A DNA stretch of 43,696 nucleotides from an uncultured Campylobacterales bacterium (lineage in GTDB: Bacteria; Campylobacterota; Campylobacteria; Campylobacterales; Arcobacteraceae). This document shows positions 1 through 11,003 of the stretch, in pieces (position 1 is the stretch's first letter; every line of letters starts with the position of its first letter). The stretch covers positions 1-43,696 of the forward strand of contig CALKDR010000009.1 in NCBI GenBank assembly GCA_938084175.1. The letters run 5' to 3'. The notes under the pieces were generated by a model. The model was not told where the DNA came from and did not search any database. It saw nothing but the letters and a program-made list of their open reading frames with translations. Both the position numbers and the translations under genes were made by a program.

Positions 1-56
1 AGATAAAATAAAGATAAAAATTTATAATATTTCAAAAATTATTTCAGGATATAACT

Positions 57-953
57 TTGCCCTTCATACTAAAAAAAATCAAAGCAATAAAAGATAAGAA
101 ATTAAGTCTTTTTTTACTACAAGATTTAAAAGTAAATCATCGTAATGCCCAAAGATACGCATCTAGAGGAAGAATATTTGATGAAAACCTAAATACATTA
201 AAGCCTAGTGATAAAATCCCTACAGAATATATAAACATGGCTGTATTTGAAGGTATTTCTAGAGGACTTAAGCCTCTAATCGAGTTTGAGGATTTTGCAA
301 TATTCGATAAACCAACTCACCTAATGGTTCACCCAATTTCAAAAAGTACGCCATACTCACTGCTTGATGAAATTCGCTTTCATTTTGGTGAAAATGCAAA
401 CTTAATTCATAGAATTGATGCAGAAACATCAGGTTTAGTAATAGTTGGAAAAAATAAAAAAAGTGAAAAAACTTTAAAAGATATGTTTGAAGAAAAGAAA
501 TATCATAAGTCATATTTAGCACTAGTCGATGGAGAAATAAAAAATGAAATTACGATTGATTCATCTTTAGAAAAAGAAGGCTTAAATATCGGTGTTAGGA
601 TGAAAGCAGGAGACACAGGGAAAAAATCATGTACCATAATAAAACCTATTAAATATGATTCAATAAAAAATATCACACTAATTGAGGCTATACCACTTAC
701 AGGTAGACAGCATCAAATTAGAGTACATTTATACTCTGTTGGTCATAGAATTGTAGGTGATCCAATATATGGAATTCCTGATGAAATTGCAGAAGATTAT
801 TTAAATAAAGACCTAGAAAAAGAAAAAAGAGAAGAAGCAACAGGAAGTCATAGACTTTGGCTACATGCAAATTATTTAGAATTTACTTTTAAAAATATTA
901 CATATAAAATAAAATCAAAAAATGAAGATATTTATAAGTTTTTTACAAAATAA
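57..953 (+). CDS. RluA-family pseudouridine synthase
   Basis: This is a 298-residue rRNA or tRNA pseudouridine synthase of the RluA family, which isomerises uridine to pseudouridine in structured RNA. The catalytic motif HRIDAETSG is visible with the aspartate at about residue 121, followed by the RQHQIRVH block near residue 220 that is typical of the family. The N-terminal 60 residues are lysine-rich and look like the short S4-like lead-in. The start is a TTG preceded by CAGGA seven bases upstream; an in-frame stop lies at 15-17 and no ATG or GTG intervenes, so this start is well supported. Its 3' end overlaps the convergent YqaA-like gene by 11 bases. Which RluA subclass or target uridine is involved cannot be read from the sequence. 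Confidence 0.9.
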   Translation: MPFILKKIKAIKDKKLSLFLLQDLKVNHRNAQRYASRGRIFDENLNTLKPSDKIPTEYINMAVFEGISRGLKPLIEFEDFAIFDKPTHLMVHPISKSTPYSLLDEIRFHFGENANLIHRIDAETSGLVIVGKNKKSEKTLKDMFEEKKYHKSYLALVDGEIKNEITIDSSLEKEGLNIGVRMKAGDTGKKSCTIIKPIKYDSIKNITLIEAIPLTGRQHQIRVHLYSVGHRIVGDPIYGIPDEIAEDYLNKDLEKEKREEATGSHRLWLHANYLEFTFKNITYKIKSKNEDIYKFFTK

Positions 954-1353
954 TAAGAGCTATAAATAAATATCTTAAAAATTTTGCAATTACAACTAAA
1001 AGAATAAATCTTTTTAAATTGTATTTTAAAACTCCTGCTATAAAAGTAATAGGATCACCAATTATTGGTAACCACGAAAACAGAATACAAAAAGTTCCAT
1101 ATTTATCAAAATAGCTTTTTGTTTTTAAAATTGACTTTTCTTTTAATAAACTCTTTCTAATTAAAAACTCTTCGCCTTTTAATCCTAGAAAATAATTAAG
1201 AATTGAACCCAAAGAATTTCCAAGAGTTGCAAAGAAAATAAGTAAATAAATATTATAACCTTCATTAATATCATAAATTAATAAAGCTTCACTACCAAAA
1301 GGAATAAGTGTAGCTGATATAAATGCTGATATAAAGAGTATTGAATAAACCAC
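943..1353 (-). CDS. YqaA/DedA-like small membrane protein
   Basis: This 136-residue protein resembles the YqaA branch of the DedA/SNARE-associated membrane family. It shows an N-terminal hydrophobic hairpin, the conserved region ATLGNSLGSILNY near residues 42-54, a polar stretch, and a segment GTFCILFSWLPIIGDPITF with the proline-glycine pattern of this family, then a hydrophobic C-terminus. Proteins of this fold have been linked to membrane homeostasis or lipid flipping, but the substrate here is unknown. The start is a GTG that overlaps the stop of the upstream EamA gene by one base (TAGTG), indicating translational coupling. The 3' end runs into the convergent pseudouridine synthase gene. 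Confidence 0.8.
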   Translation of the reverse strand: MVYSILFISAFISATLIPFGSEALLIYDINEGYNIYLLIFFATLGNSLGSILNYFLGLKGEEFLIRKSLLKEKSILKTKSYFDKYGTFCILFSWLPIIGDPITFIAGVLKYNLKRFILLVVIAKFLRYLFIALIIL

Positions 1354-2261
1354 TATTTTCTACTTATAAATTTTAATATCTTTTTTAAAGGTGTTTCAGA
1401 AATAAAAACACCAAAAAGTATAGTAAAACAGGCAATAAGTTCAACTCTTGATAGCTCTTCATTTAAAATAAAATATGCCAAAATCAATGTAAATACAGGA
1501 ATAAGATATATAAAAACAGCAGCTTTAGAAGCTTCTATTTTGGTAAGTGCATAATTATATAAACCATAACCACCAAGAGTTACAACAACACCTAAATAAA
1601 GTACACATAAAAGTGCATTTGTAGTAAAATTTAAATCAACAGTACTGTATTCATAAAGAAAAAGAGGGAAGAAAAATATTGTTCCTATGAAAACTTGAAT
1701 AGCGGTTATAAATAAAGCTGAGTATTTATCAGATAAATATCTAGCAACTATTGTATAACCAGCACCACAAACCATTGCAAGTAATTCAAAAAAGTTTCCT
1801 AATAATGGATTTGGAGCACTTATACTTGATACTGCTTGTAAACTTAACCAAACTGCACCTACAAGTGCTATTAAAGAACCTATAATAAGTTGTTTTGAAA
1901 TAATCTCTTTTAAAAAATATCCAGCAGCCATTGCAGTAATTATTGGCATTAAAGATGTAATCATTCCAACTTGAGATGCAGTTGTAAGTTCAATTGCTTT
2001 TGCTTCAAAAATAAAATATAAACAAGGTTCAAAAAAAGCAAGTAATATAATATATTTGATATCACTTTTTGAAAAAGTGTATTTCAAAAAACCTTTTATA
2101 AAATATATAAAACAAAAAGAAGCAGTTAGCATGCGTAAAAATATTACTGTGTAAGCTTCTAAATCGTTAATTGCAGTTTTTAAAGCAATAAAAGAACTTG
2201 CCCAAATAAACATTGCAAAAATTAATGCGAACACCCCAATTATGCTAAAGTTCTTACTCAT
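1353..2261 (-). CDS. EamA-type drug/metabolite transporter
   Basis: This is a ten-helix inner-membrane carrier of the DMT superfamily with two EamA repeats of about 130 residues. The first contains the typical FIWASSFIALK opening and the second the ALTKIEASKAAVFIYLIPVF segment followed by ILNEELSR. These exporters move amino acids, nucleosides or other small metabolites; the substrate cannot be assigned. I place the start at the ATG at 2261, because AGGA sits six bases before it on the minus strand. An upstream in-frame ATG at 2300 would add 13 residues but has no good ribosome site. The stop overlaps the GTG of the YqaA-like gene by one base, so the two are probably one operon. Confidence 0.85.
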   Translation of the reverse strand: MSKNFSIIGVFALIFAMFIWASSFIALKTAINDLEAYTVIFLRMLTASFCFIYFIKGFLKYTFSKSDIKYIILLAFFEPCLYFIFEAKAIELTTASQVGMITSLMPIITAMAAGYFLKEIISKQLIIGSLIALVGAVWLSLQAVSSISAPNPLLGNFFELLAMVCGAGYTIVARYLSDKYSALFITAIQVFIGTIFFFPLFLYEYSTVDLNFTTNALLCVLYLGVVVTLGGYGLYNYALTKIEASKAAVFIYLIPVFTLILAYFILNEELSRVELIACFTILFGVFISETPLKKILKFISRK

Positions 2262-2350
2262 AAAATATCCTATATCATTAATTAAAATTGTATTATACAT
2301 CTAATTTCAAATAAATTTACAAATTTATAATAAGTTTAAGACTTTTAAGA

Positions 2351-2356
2351 TATAAT
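2351..2356 (+). promoter_or_regulatory. SRP RNA promoter -10 box
   Basis: A perfect TATAAT sits about 45 bases before the SRP RNA core, preceded by T-rich sequence rather than a clear -35 box, as is usual for sigma-70 promoters in Campylobacterota. Initiation about 6-7 bases downstream would give a short leader in front of the SRP RNA. Confidence 0.6.
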
Positions 2357-2398
2357 ATGCGTTCCAAAGACGAACACTGAGAATATTTTAAATATTTT

Positions 2399-2512
2399 GA
2401 GTGCTCTTCTTTAGACCCTTACAATCATTATTAAAGACAAAGCCCCAGGATGGGAACATAGCAAGGCACCTTTCTTATTGGTGTGTTTGGGTATCTGGAG
2501 AAGAGTACTTTT
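2399..2512 (+). ncRNA. ffs: Signal recognition particle RNA (small bacterial type)
   Basis: The 4.5S-type SRP RNA binds Ffh and targets nascent membrane proteins to FtsY. The helix-8 core is plain at about 2446-2467: CAGG, then AUG closing a GGAA tetraloop with CAU, then AGCA and AGG. This is the symmetric and asymmetric loop arrangement that contacts the Ffh M domain. The ends pair: GCTCTTCT and GACCC at 2403-2418 against GGGTATC and AGAAGAGTAC at 2489-2508. The length of about 110 nt fits the small bacterial class. Exact ends are estimated from the pairing. A terminator follows directly, reusing the 3' strand. Confidence 0.93.
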
Positions 2513-2530
2513 TAAGTACTCTTTTTTTTT
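2502..2530 (+). terminator. SRP RNA terminator
   Basis: AGAGTACTT and AAGTACTCT form a perfect 9-bp stem with a TTT loop, followed by nine T residues. The left arm is also the 3' strand of the SRP RNA closing helix, so terminator formation and the mature fold compete for the same bases. Confidence 0.9.
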
Positions 2531-2561
2531 GCACTTTTTTTATTAAATAATCACTAAATTT

Positions 2562-3200
2562 TTACATCAAATCTTTAAAATCTGAATTTAAAATCAATAA
2601 TTTTTTTTCAAGTTTATTATAAATAAATCTTCTATCATTATTTTTTATAGCTGTTAATATAATTAATTTAATATCATTTTGTGATTTATTATTCTTTTTC
2701 AATAAAATTGAGAAATCTTTTAAAGAAATAAAATCAGTTTCGTTTGTACTATTTGTATTATTAGTTTTTTTAAGTTCTTCTAATTCTGGTTTATAAATAG
2801 AACGCATTTCACTAAAAGCGCTTTGAAGAAGTTTAATTTCAGAGTTTAAAACTTTCATCATATTTTCTTGGTTTTTTTCTAATCTTTTAATTTCAGAAAT
2901 ATATTGTCTTTTCATCCATTTCATCGATTTTTTCAATAAAGCAATTTGTTCATTTTTTACATCGATAATCGGAGAAATATTATTAGTTTTGTTTTCTTGT
3001 ATTGGAGTAACTTCTTCTATCCTATCATTTGTTTTGTCTATTGATTTTGATATTTTTTCCATTTCTGGAGAAATGTAAACGAAAAGTCGTCCACCTTCCT
3101 TAATAGATTTTAGTTGGTTTTTTTTTATTCTATAATGTATGCCTTGTAAAGATAGCCCAAGGATTTGAGCTGCTTGACTTGTAGTAACTAATCTTTCCAA
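2562..3200 (-). CDS. HTH DNA-binding protein with coiled coil
   Basis: I do not recognise a named family. The first 45 residues form an excisionase/MerR-like winged helix-turn-helix: TTSQAAQILGLSLQGIHYRIKK, then a RLFVYIS wing. A polar linker follows, then a long charged segment (about residues 85-145) with the heptad character of a coiled coil, and a basic C-terminal domain of about 60 residues. The architecture suggests a dimeric or oligomeric DNA-binding protein, possibly structural or partition-like, but that is inference. It starts with TTG ten bases after queF, with TAGG upstream, so it is probably co-transcribed with queF. It converges on the SRP RNA. Confidence 0.75.
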   Translation of the reverse strand: MERLVTTSQAAQILGLSLQGIHYRIKKNQLKSIKEGGRLFVYISPEMEKISKSIDKTNDRIEEVTPIQENKTNNISPIIDVKNEQIALLKKSMKWMKRQYISEIKRLEKNQENMMKVLNSEIKLLQSAFSEMRSIYKPELEELKKTNNTNSTNETDFISLKDFSILLKKNNKSQNDIKLIILTAIKNNDRRFIYNKLEKKLLILNSDFKDLM

Positions 3201-3210
3201 AGCTTATAAC

Positions 3211-3594
3211 CTACATCTTTGCAGAATCTATTTCAATTACAGTATGAACATTACCTCTTGGTTTAAAATCAGCAACAACTTTTAACCATTTAGGTTTTAA
3301 CTTTTCATTTAATGTATCAAATATTTCATTTGCAGAGTTTTCATGAGAAACTTCTCTATGCATAAATGAATTAATATAAATTTTTAAAGCTTTTAATTCA
3401 ATTACTTTTTCATCTGGAGTATATTGTAATTTGATTGTTGCAAAATCTGGATAACCACTTCTAGGACATAATGCCATAAATTCTGGTAGTTCAATATTTA
3501 TAATATAATTTTTTTTATTTGCATTTGGCCAAAAATTTTCTTCACTGTTAATATCAAATTCTCTTATTTCTTTTTCACCATATTTCATTTCCAT
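3211..3594 (-). CDS. queF: NADPH-dependent preQ0 reductase QueF
   Basis: QueF reduces the nitrile 7-cyano-7-deazaguanine (preQ0) to the amine preQ1 in queuosine biosynthesis, a tRNA modification. The 127-residue length fits the short single-domain (YkvM-type) enzymes. The catalytic cysteine lies in ALCPRSGYPD (C43, with the paired aspartate D50), followed by ELKALK and the substrate-binding HREVSHE signature at about residues 79-85. PRGNVHTVIEID near the C-terminus also matches the family. ATG codons at residues 1 and 3 are both possible starts, with AAAGG upstream. It is the first gene of a likely two-gene unit with the HTH protein. Confidence 0.95.
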   Translation of the reverse strand: MEMKYGEKEIREFDINSEENFWPNANKKNYIINIELPEFMALCPRSGYPDFATIKLQYTPDEKVIELKALKIYINSFMHREVSHENSANEIFDTLNEKLKPKWLKVVADFKPRGNVHTVIEIDSAKM

Positions 3595-3686
3595 ATTTCA
3601 TTTAACCTTTATTAGTATTTATTAAGGCAATTTTATCTAAATATTACTTACAATTATTACTAAGTGAAAAAAAACAAAAATTTTAG

Positions 3687-3692
3687 TATAAT
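3687..3692 (+). promoter_or_regulatory. fqrB-like gene promoter -10 box
   Basis: TATAAT within TTTTAGTATAATCCC sits 36 bases before the ATG. The same TTTTAGTATAATCC string occurs upstream of typA, which argues that it is a genuine extended -10 promoter of the housekeeping sigma factor. Confidence 0.6.
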
Positions 3693-3728
3693 CCCACAAA
3701 ATAATAAATACAAGAATAAGAGAGCATT

Positions 3729-4739
3729 ATGACAAATAAAATATATGATATTGTGATTATAGGTGGTGGACCTGGTGGTATAGGTTGTGCAATTGAAGCA
3801 TCTTCACATAAACTAGGTGAGATTTTGTTAATTGAAAAGACTGATAACCACTCAAATACTATTAGAAAATTTTATAAAGATAATAAAAGAGTTGACAAAG
3901 ATTATAAAGGTCAAGTATCTGTATTACAAGGAAATGTTGATTTCTTTGATGGAACAAAAGAGACTACATTAGATTATTTTGATAACTTACTAGATAGTGA
4001 TAAAATTGATTCTTCTTTTAATACAGAAGTAGAAAAAATGATTAGAGTAGGTGAGTTTTTAGAAATACATACTTCAAATGGTATTGTAAAAACAAGAAAT
4101 GCTGCAATTACTATTGGAAAAATGGGTAAACCAAATAAACCATCTTATAAAATTCCTCCATCAATAAAATCTCAAGTTAATTTTAATCTTGATAAATGTT
4201 CATCAAATGAAAAAATACTTGTAGTTGGTGGTGGAAATTCTGCTGCAGAGTATGCTTATGATTTAGCAGATCAAAATAACAATGTAACAATGGTTTATAG
4301 AAAAGAGAGTTTTTCAAGATTAAATGAAACAAATGAAGAAATACTTACTAAATATCATGGTGAAGAAAAATTAAGACTTAGAATGAGTACTGATATAGAG
4401 TCTTTAGAAAATGAAGCAGGAAAAGTTTTAGTTAAATACAATGACGGTTTTTCTGTACTTTATGACAGAGTTATTTATGCAATTGGAGGAACAACTCCTG
4501 TTGATTTCTTAAAAGCTTGCGGTGTAGAAGTAGATGAAAGTTCAAAACCTATTTTTAATGAGCATCATGAAACAACTGCAAAATGTGTTTATGTTGCAGG
4601 AGATATTGCAATGAAATCAGGTGGTTCAATTGCTATTGCTTTAAATCATGGTTATCACATCGTAAATAATATTATTAGAAAAAGAGGACAAATTTTCTCA
4701 CATACAGAGATTGTAGCTTCTTTAGAAGATAATAAATAA
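3729..4739 (+). CDS. fqrB: FqrB-like FAD/NAD(P) oxidoreductase
   Basis: This 336-residue two-dinucleotide-domain flavoprotein has an FAD Rossmann motif IIGGGPGGIGCAIE at residue 8 onward, a NAD(P) motif VVGGGNSAAEYAYDLA near residue 165, and a C-terminal FAD motif VYVAGDIA near 290. It resembles thioredoxin reductase in layout but lacks the CxxC redox pair. That matches the Helicobacter HP1164 / Campylobacter Cj0559 group, described as flavodoxin:quinone reductase FqrB, which couples flavodoxin from pyruvate oxidation to NADPH. Assignment to FqrB is by family resemblance. The related bacillithiol reductase YpdA is the main alternative. It has its own promoter and terminator, so it is probably monocistronic. 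Confidence 0.8.
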   Translation: MTNKIYDIVIIGGGPGGIGCAIEASSHKLGEILLIEKTDNHSNTIRKFYKDNKRVDKDYKGQVSVLQGNVDFFDGTKETTLDYFDNLLDSDKIDSSFNTEVEKMIRVGEFLEIHTSNGIVKTRNAAITIGKMGKPNKPSYKIPPSIKSQVNFNLDKCSSNEKILVVGGGNSAAEYAYDLADQNNNVTMVYRKESFSRLNETNEEILTKYHGEEKLRLRMSTDIESLENEAGKVLVKYNDGFSVLYDRVIYAIGGTTPVDFLKACGVEVDESSKPIFNEHHETTAKCVYVAGDIAMKSGGSIAIALNHGYHIVNNIIRKRGQIFSHTEIVASLEDNK

Positions 4740-4762
4740 ACATAGCTTTTAAGCTATGTTTT
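4738..4762 (+). terminator. Terminator after fqrB-like gene
   Basis: ACATAGCTT and AAGCTATGT form a stem directly after the TAA stop, followed by TTTT. The hairpin begins in the stop codon region, leaving almost no 3' untranslated sequence. Confidence 0.75.
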
Positions 4763-4763
4763 G

Positions 4764-5027
4764 ATGCAATATAAGAAACATTTTCTACTTTTATTATTTT
4801 TATTAAAAGCAATAATCATATTATTAAAAATCCTTGAACTTTCCTCTAATATTTTTACTTTTTTAGCAATATTAGGATTTAATTCAATCATTGTTTCATA
4901 CTCAAAAGAATCTATAATAACAGCTTCATACAGACCAAAATATACTTTTAATAGTAATGAATTGTTATTTATAAATTCTATATTTTTTGTAATTTTATTT
5001 GGATTAATTTTTGTTTTTTCTAAATAA
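4764..5027 (+). CDS. Small predicted membrane protein
   Basis: An 87-residue open frame with no family I recognise. It has an N-terminal block of hydrophobic residues (FLLLLFLLKAIIILLK, then FTFLAILGFNSIIVSY), a polar centre, and a final hydrophobic helix LLFINSIFFVILFGLIFVF, so two to three membrane spans are likely. It begins just after the fqrB terminator and has no clear ribosome site before the ATG; a TTG immediately upstream is an alternative start. It could be a real small membrane protein or chance in an AT-rich region. The hydrophobic pattern and length slightly favour a gene. Confidence 0.4.
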   Translation: MQYKKHFLLLLFLLKAIIILLKILELSSNIFTFLAILGFNSIIVSYSKESIITASYRPKYTFNSNELLFINSIFFVILFGLIFVFSK

Positions 5028-5216
5028 ATTTTTTCTAAAAATAATTTATTTATCTTATTTACCTTATGAATAATGATTTTTTTGTTTTGTAGTTGGGACA
5101 GCTTATTTAACCCAATGTCTTAATGCACTTTCTGAGTTTTTATATTTTATTTTACTATTCATATCAGTATGAAAGATAGTTTTTTTATAGTTTTATTTTC
5201 GTTTGAAAGTAAGAGT

Positions 5217-5268
5217 AAAGGTAAAATTAAAAATATAATAATTCTAAAAATAAATTAATTTTACCTTT
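5217..5268. repeat. 14-bp perfect inverted repeat downstream of gyrB
   Basis: AAAGGTAAAATTAA at 5217-5230 is the exact reverse complement of TTAATTTTACCTTT at 5255-5268, with a 24-base AT-only loop. On the plus strand it runs directly into further T residues, like a terminator for leftward-gene antisense or for the small ORF upstream. On the minus strand it lies about 20 bases after the gyrB stop. The rest of 5028-5288 shows nothing I can name. Confidence 0.6.
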
Positions 5269-5288
5269 TTTTAGTTTGTAGTAAAAAA

Positions 5289-8694
<3,406 letters not shown>

Positions 8695-8700
8695 TTTTTC

Positions 8701-8830
8701 TCCTATTTCTTTTTATTTTATTAGTGGCAGTAGTAGAGCATGTGAAAAGATGAAAACACATCTTCATCAATGATTACGTCGAATGACTTTCATGTGATTA
8801 AACGAAATGAAATATTCACACCTTTTCACA
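8701..8830. other. oriC: Replication origin part 2 (oriC2): DnaA boxes and candidate DnaA-trio
   Basis: The dnaA-dnaN gap holds four DnaA-box-like 9-mers: TGTGAAAAG (8741-8749), TGTGATTAA (8793-8801), ATATTCACA (8812-8820) and CTTTTCACA (8822-8830). The first and last are exact reverse complements. Just left of the first box is GGCAGTAGTAGAGCA (8727-8740), a repeat of NAG triplets reading toward the box, preceded by an AT-rich tract. This is the arrangement described for the DnaA-trio and unwinding element in bacterial origins. Helicobacter pylori has a bipartite origin with unwinding on this side of dnaA; extending that here is inference. Confidence 0.75.
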
Positions 8831-8863
8831 CAAACTCTTTAAACTTTTTCAAGTTTAGTACTT

Positions 8864-10180
8864 TTACCACTCCTTATTTATGATTTTATTCTTTAAATTT
8901 TGAATAATTAACTTAAAATTTTCATCTTTTTCAATTAGATCATTTGCTTTTTTAATATTATGAGAAATTGACGAGTGATCTTTCATTCCAACAAATTTAG
9001 CAATATCTGGCATTGAGTTATGTGTAAGCTCACGTGCAAGATATATAACAACTCTTCTTGCATTTGCTACTGTTGCTGTTCTTTTTTTAGATTTGATGTC
9101 ACTTGGTTTTATATTAAGCTCAGAGGCAACTATATTAATCACATCAGGAAGTTTAATATTTTCTTTTGTTTCTTTTATTTGATCTTTTAATAAACCTTGC
9201 ACCATTTCTAGGGTAATTTCTTGATTTAATAAAGATGCTGATGCGTTAATTCTAATTAAAACACCTTCTAATTCTCTAATTGAATTATCTAAGTTAGTTG
9301 CAATAAAATTAATAATTTCTCTTGTTAATTCAATTCCATTTAAATCAGACTTTTTTTCAATAATTGCTATTTTAGTTTCTAATCCTGGTATTTGAATATC
9401 AGCTGTTAAGCCCCATTCAAACCTAGATTTTAATCTATCAACTAGTCCTGCAATTTGTGATGGAAGTCTATCACTTGTCATCACAATTTGTTTTTTAGCA
9501 TTATGAAGTTCATTAAAGGTATGAAAAAACTCTTCTTGAGTTTGTTCTTTTCCTGATAAAAATTGAATATCATCAATTAGTAAAACATCACATTTACGGT
9601 ACTTAGACCTGAAATGTTCCATATTTTTATTTTTAATTGAAAATGTAAAATCATTCATAAACTGTTCAATTGTTACATAAATTACAGTTTTTCCATTTTC
9701 AATAGCAGAGTTTCCAACTGCTTGTAAAAGGTGAGTTTTACCTAAACCAGTACCTCCATAAATAAATAATGGATTATATTGAATTCCTGGTTTATTTGAT
9801 ACTGCTAATGAGGCATTATACGCCATTTGGTTTGAAGGTCCAACAATAAATGAATCAAATGTATATGAAGGATTTAATATTGTACTTTCTGCAGTTTTAT
9901 TTTCTATTTGCTCTTTTATGATCTCTTTTTTAGACTTTTTTTCTCCAGCAATTTTTATTTCTATTGTTGGTTTTGTTCCATCATATATTTCAAAACATTG
10001 TTGTATCACTTCAGTGTATTTACTTTTAATCCATGATGCTATGTATTTATTTGAAACTTCAAAAATTGCAATATTATCGTCAGATGATACTTTTTTATAT
10101 ACAAGCTGCTTTAGGTATCTGTCAAAATCAACAGTAGTAGCTTCTTTTTGAATAATTGATAAAAACTCTTTATTTGTCAT
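8864..10180 (-). CDS. dnaA: Chromosomal replication initiator DnaA
   Basis: DnaA is the AAA+ initiator that binds DnaA boxes and melts the origin. The 438-residue protein has domain I at the N-terminus, a short lysine-rich linker (domain II) near residues 80-100, and the AAA+ domain with Walker A GGTGLGKTH at about residue 141 and Walker B LLIDDIQFL at about 205. The DNA-binding domain IV carries the signature MKDHSSISH near residue 403. It is transcribed away from ruvC and toward dnaN, with DnaA-box clusters at both ends of the gene, which suggests autoregulation as well as initiation. Confidence 0.99.
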   Translation of the reverse strand: MTNKEFLSIIQKEATTVDFDRYLKQLVYKKVSSDDNIAIFEVSNKYIASWIKSKYTEVIQQCFEIYDGTKPTIEIKIAGEKKSKKEIIKEQIENKTAESTILNPSYTFDSFIVGPSNQMAYNASLAVSNKPGIQYNPLFIYGGTGLGKTHLLQAVGNSAIENGKTVIYVTIEQFMNDFTFSIKNKNMEHFRSKYRKCDVLLIDDIQFLSGKEQTQEEFFHTFNELHNAKKQIVMTSDRLPSQIAGLVDRLKSRFEWGLTADIQIPGLETKIAIIEKKSDLNGIELTREIINFIATNLDNSIRELEGVLIRINASASLLNQEITLEMVQGLLKDQIKETKENIKLPDVINIVASELNIKPSDIKSKKRTATVANARRVVIYLARELTHNSMPDIAKFVGMKDHSSISHNIKKANDLIEKDENFKLIIQNLKNKIINKEW

Positions 10181-10295
10181 TTAGTATTAACTCTTTAATT
10201 TATAAATAGTAATTATTATATCTAAATTTTTATAAATTTAAAAAAAAGTAAATAAAAAGGGATTTTATGAAAAGAAAAAAGACTAAAATTGTCCT

Positions 10296-10314
10296 AATTG
10301 TAAAAAATACAATT
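10296..10314. repeat. Inverted repeat in the ruvC-dnaA gap
   Basis: AATTGTA and TACAATT flank five A residues, giving a 19-bp palindrome between dnaA and the DnaA-box cluster. It could be an operator for dnaA or ruvC or a structural part of the origin; no T-run follows it. Confidence 0.45.
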
Positions 10315-10333
10315 AAATGACTTTTTCAAAGCC

Positions 10334-10339
10334 TATAAT
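10334..10339 (+). promoter_or_regulatory. Putative ruvC promoter -10 box
   Basis: TATAAT lies 122 bases before the ruvC start, so its transcript would read through the DnaA-box cluster. No convincing -35 box is present. Confidence 0.45.
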
Positions 10340-10350
10340 GTTGTACACAT

Positions 10351-10437
10351 AGTGAATAAGTAGTGAATAACTTGTGATGATTAAGTGAAAATTTATGTAA
10401 ATAATACCATTATAAGGCTCTGGAACGATGTGAATAA
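10351..10437. other. oriC: Replication origin part 1 (oriC1): DnaA-box cluster
   Basis: Two identical AGTGAATAA 9-mers (10351-10359 and 10362-10370, spaced by two bases) and one TGTGAATAA (10429-10437) read TTATTCACT or TTATTCACA on the minus strand, the DnaA-box form seen in Campylobacterota. Weaker relatives such as AAGTGAAAA (around 10383-10391) lie between them. The cluster lies between the divergent dnaA and ruvC genes, the classic position of oriC1 in this phylum. Number and affinity of the boxes are not determined here. Confidence 0.75.
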
Positions 10438-10461
10438 AAAAATATAAAAAAGAGTTAATAC

Positions 10462-10929
10462 GTGAAAATACTAGGAATTGACCCAGGAACTAGAAACTGT
10501 GGCTATGCAATAATAGAGAAAAATGCAGGTAAAACTAAGCTTATTGAGGCCGGTTTAATAAAAATAAAAACCAAAATTTTGCAGGAGCAAATTGTTGAAA
10601 TGACAGAAGGATTTGATCTTATTTTTGATAAACATAATATTGATGAAGTTTCAATTGAAGACATGTTTTATGCTTTTAATCCAAAAACAGTAATAAAACT
10701 TGCACAATTTAGAGGCGCTATTTCTTTAAAAGTTTTACAAAAATTTGGAAACTTTGCTGAATACACTCCTTTACAAGTTAAAAAAGCAGTTACAGGAAAT
10801 GGAAAAGCTGACAAAGAACAAGTTGCATTTATGGTAAAGAAAATACTTGGAATTAAAAAAGAAATCAAACCTTTAGATATTACAGATGCTATTGCTATTG
10901 CATTAACTCATTCACAAAGAATTAGGTAA
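10462..10929 (+). CDS. ruvC: Holliday junction resolvase RuvC
   Basis: RuvC is the endonuclease that cleaves Holliday junctions with RuvAB. The RNase-H-like fold shows its acidic residues: D7 in [14 protein letters not shown]66 in VSIEDMF, and D139 and D142 in [13 protein letters not shown]. The 155-residue length is normal. It starts at GTG with AAGAG upstream, and its upstream region carries DnaA boxes shared with dnaA. The ruvC-dnaA divergence is a conserved landmark in Campylobacterota. Confidence 0.97.
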   Translation: MKILGIDPGTRNCGYAIIEKNAGKTKLIEAGLIKIKTKILQEQIVEMTEGFDLIFDKHNIDEVSIEDMFYAFNPKTVIKLAQFRGAISLKVLQKFGNFAEYTPLQVKKAVTGNGKADKEQVAFMVKKILGIKKEIKPLDITDAIAIALTHSQRIR

Positions 10930-10967
10930 AATTATTTTAACTTATATTATAAATATTTTTTATTTGT

Positions 10968-10973
10968 TATAAT
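10968..10973 (+). promoter_or_regulatory. purN promoter -10 box
   Basis: TATAAT within TTTGTTATAATCACGCCC precedes the purN ATG by 30 bases. It shows the same T-rich lead-in and C-rich follow-on as other promoters in this window. Confidence 0.6.
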
Positions 10974-11003
10974 CACGCCCTAATTATTACTTAGGATATA
11001 AAA

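Noticed and set aside
3729-4739. Calling the flavoprotein thioredoxin reductase
   Set aside because: It has the two nucleotide-binding domains but no CxxC redox pair, so FqrB-type is the better reading.
9918-10151. 77-codon plus-strand frame within dnaA
   Set aside because: Antisense to the unambiguous dnaA N-terminal region, without a ribosome site.
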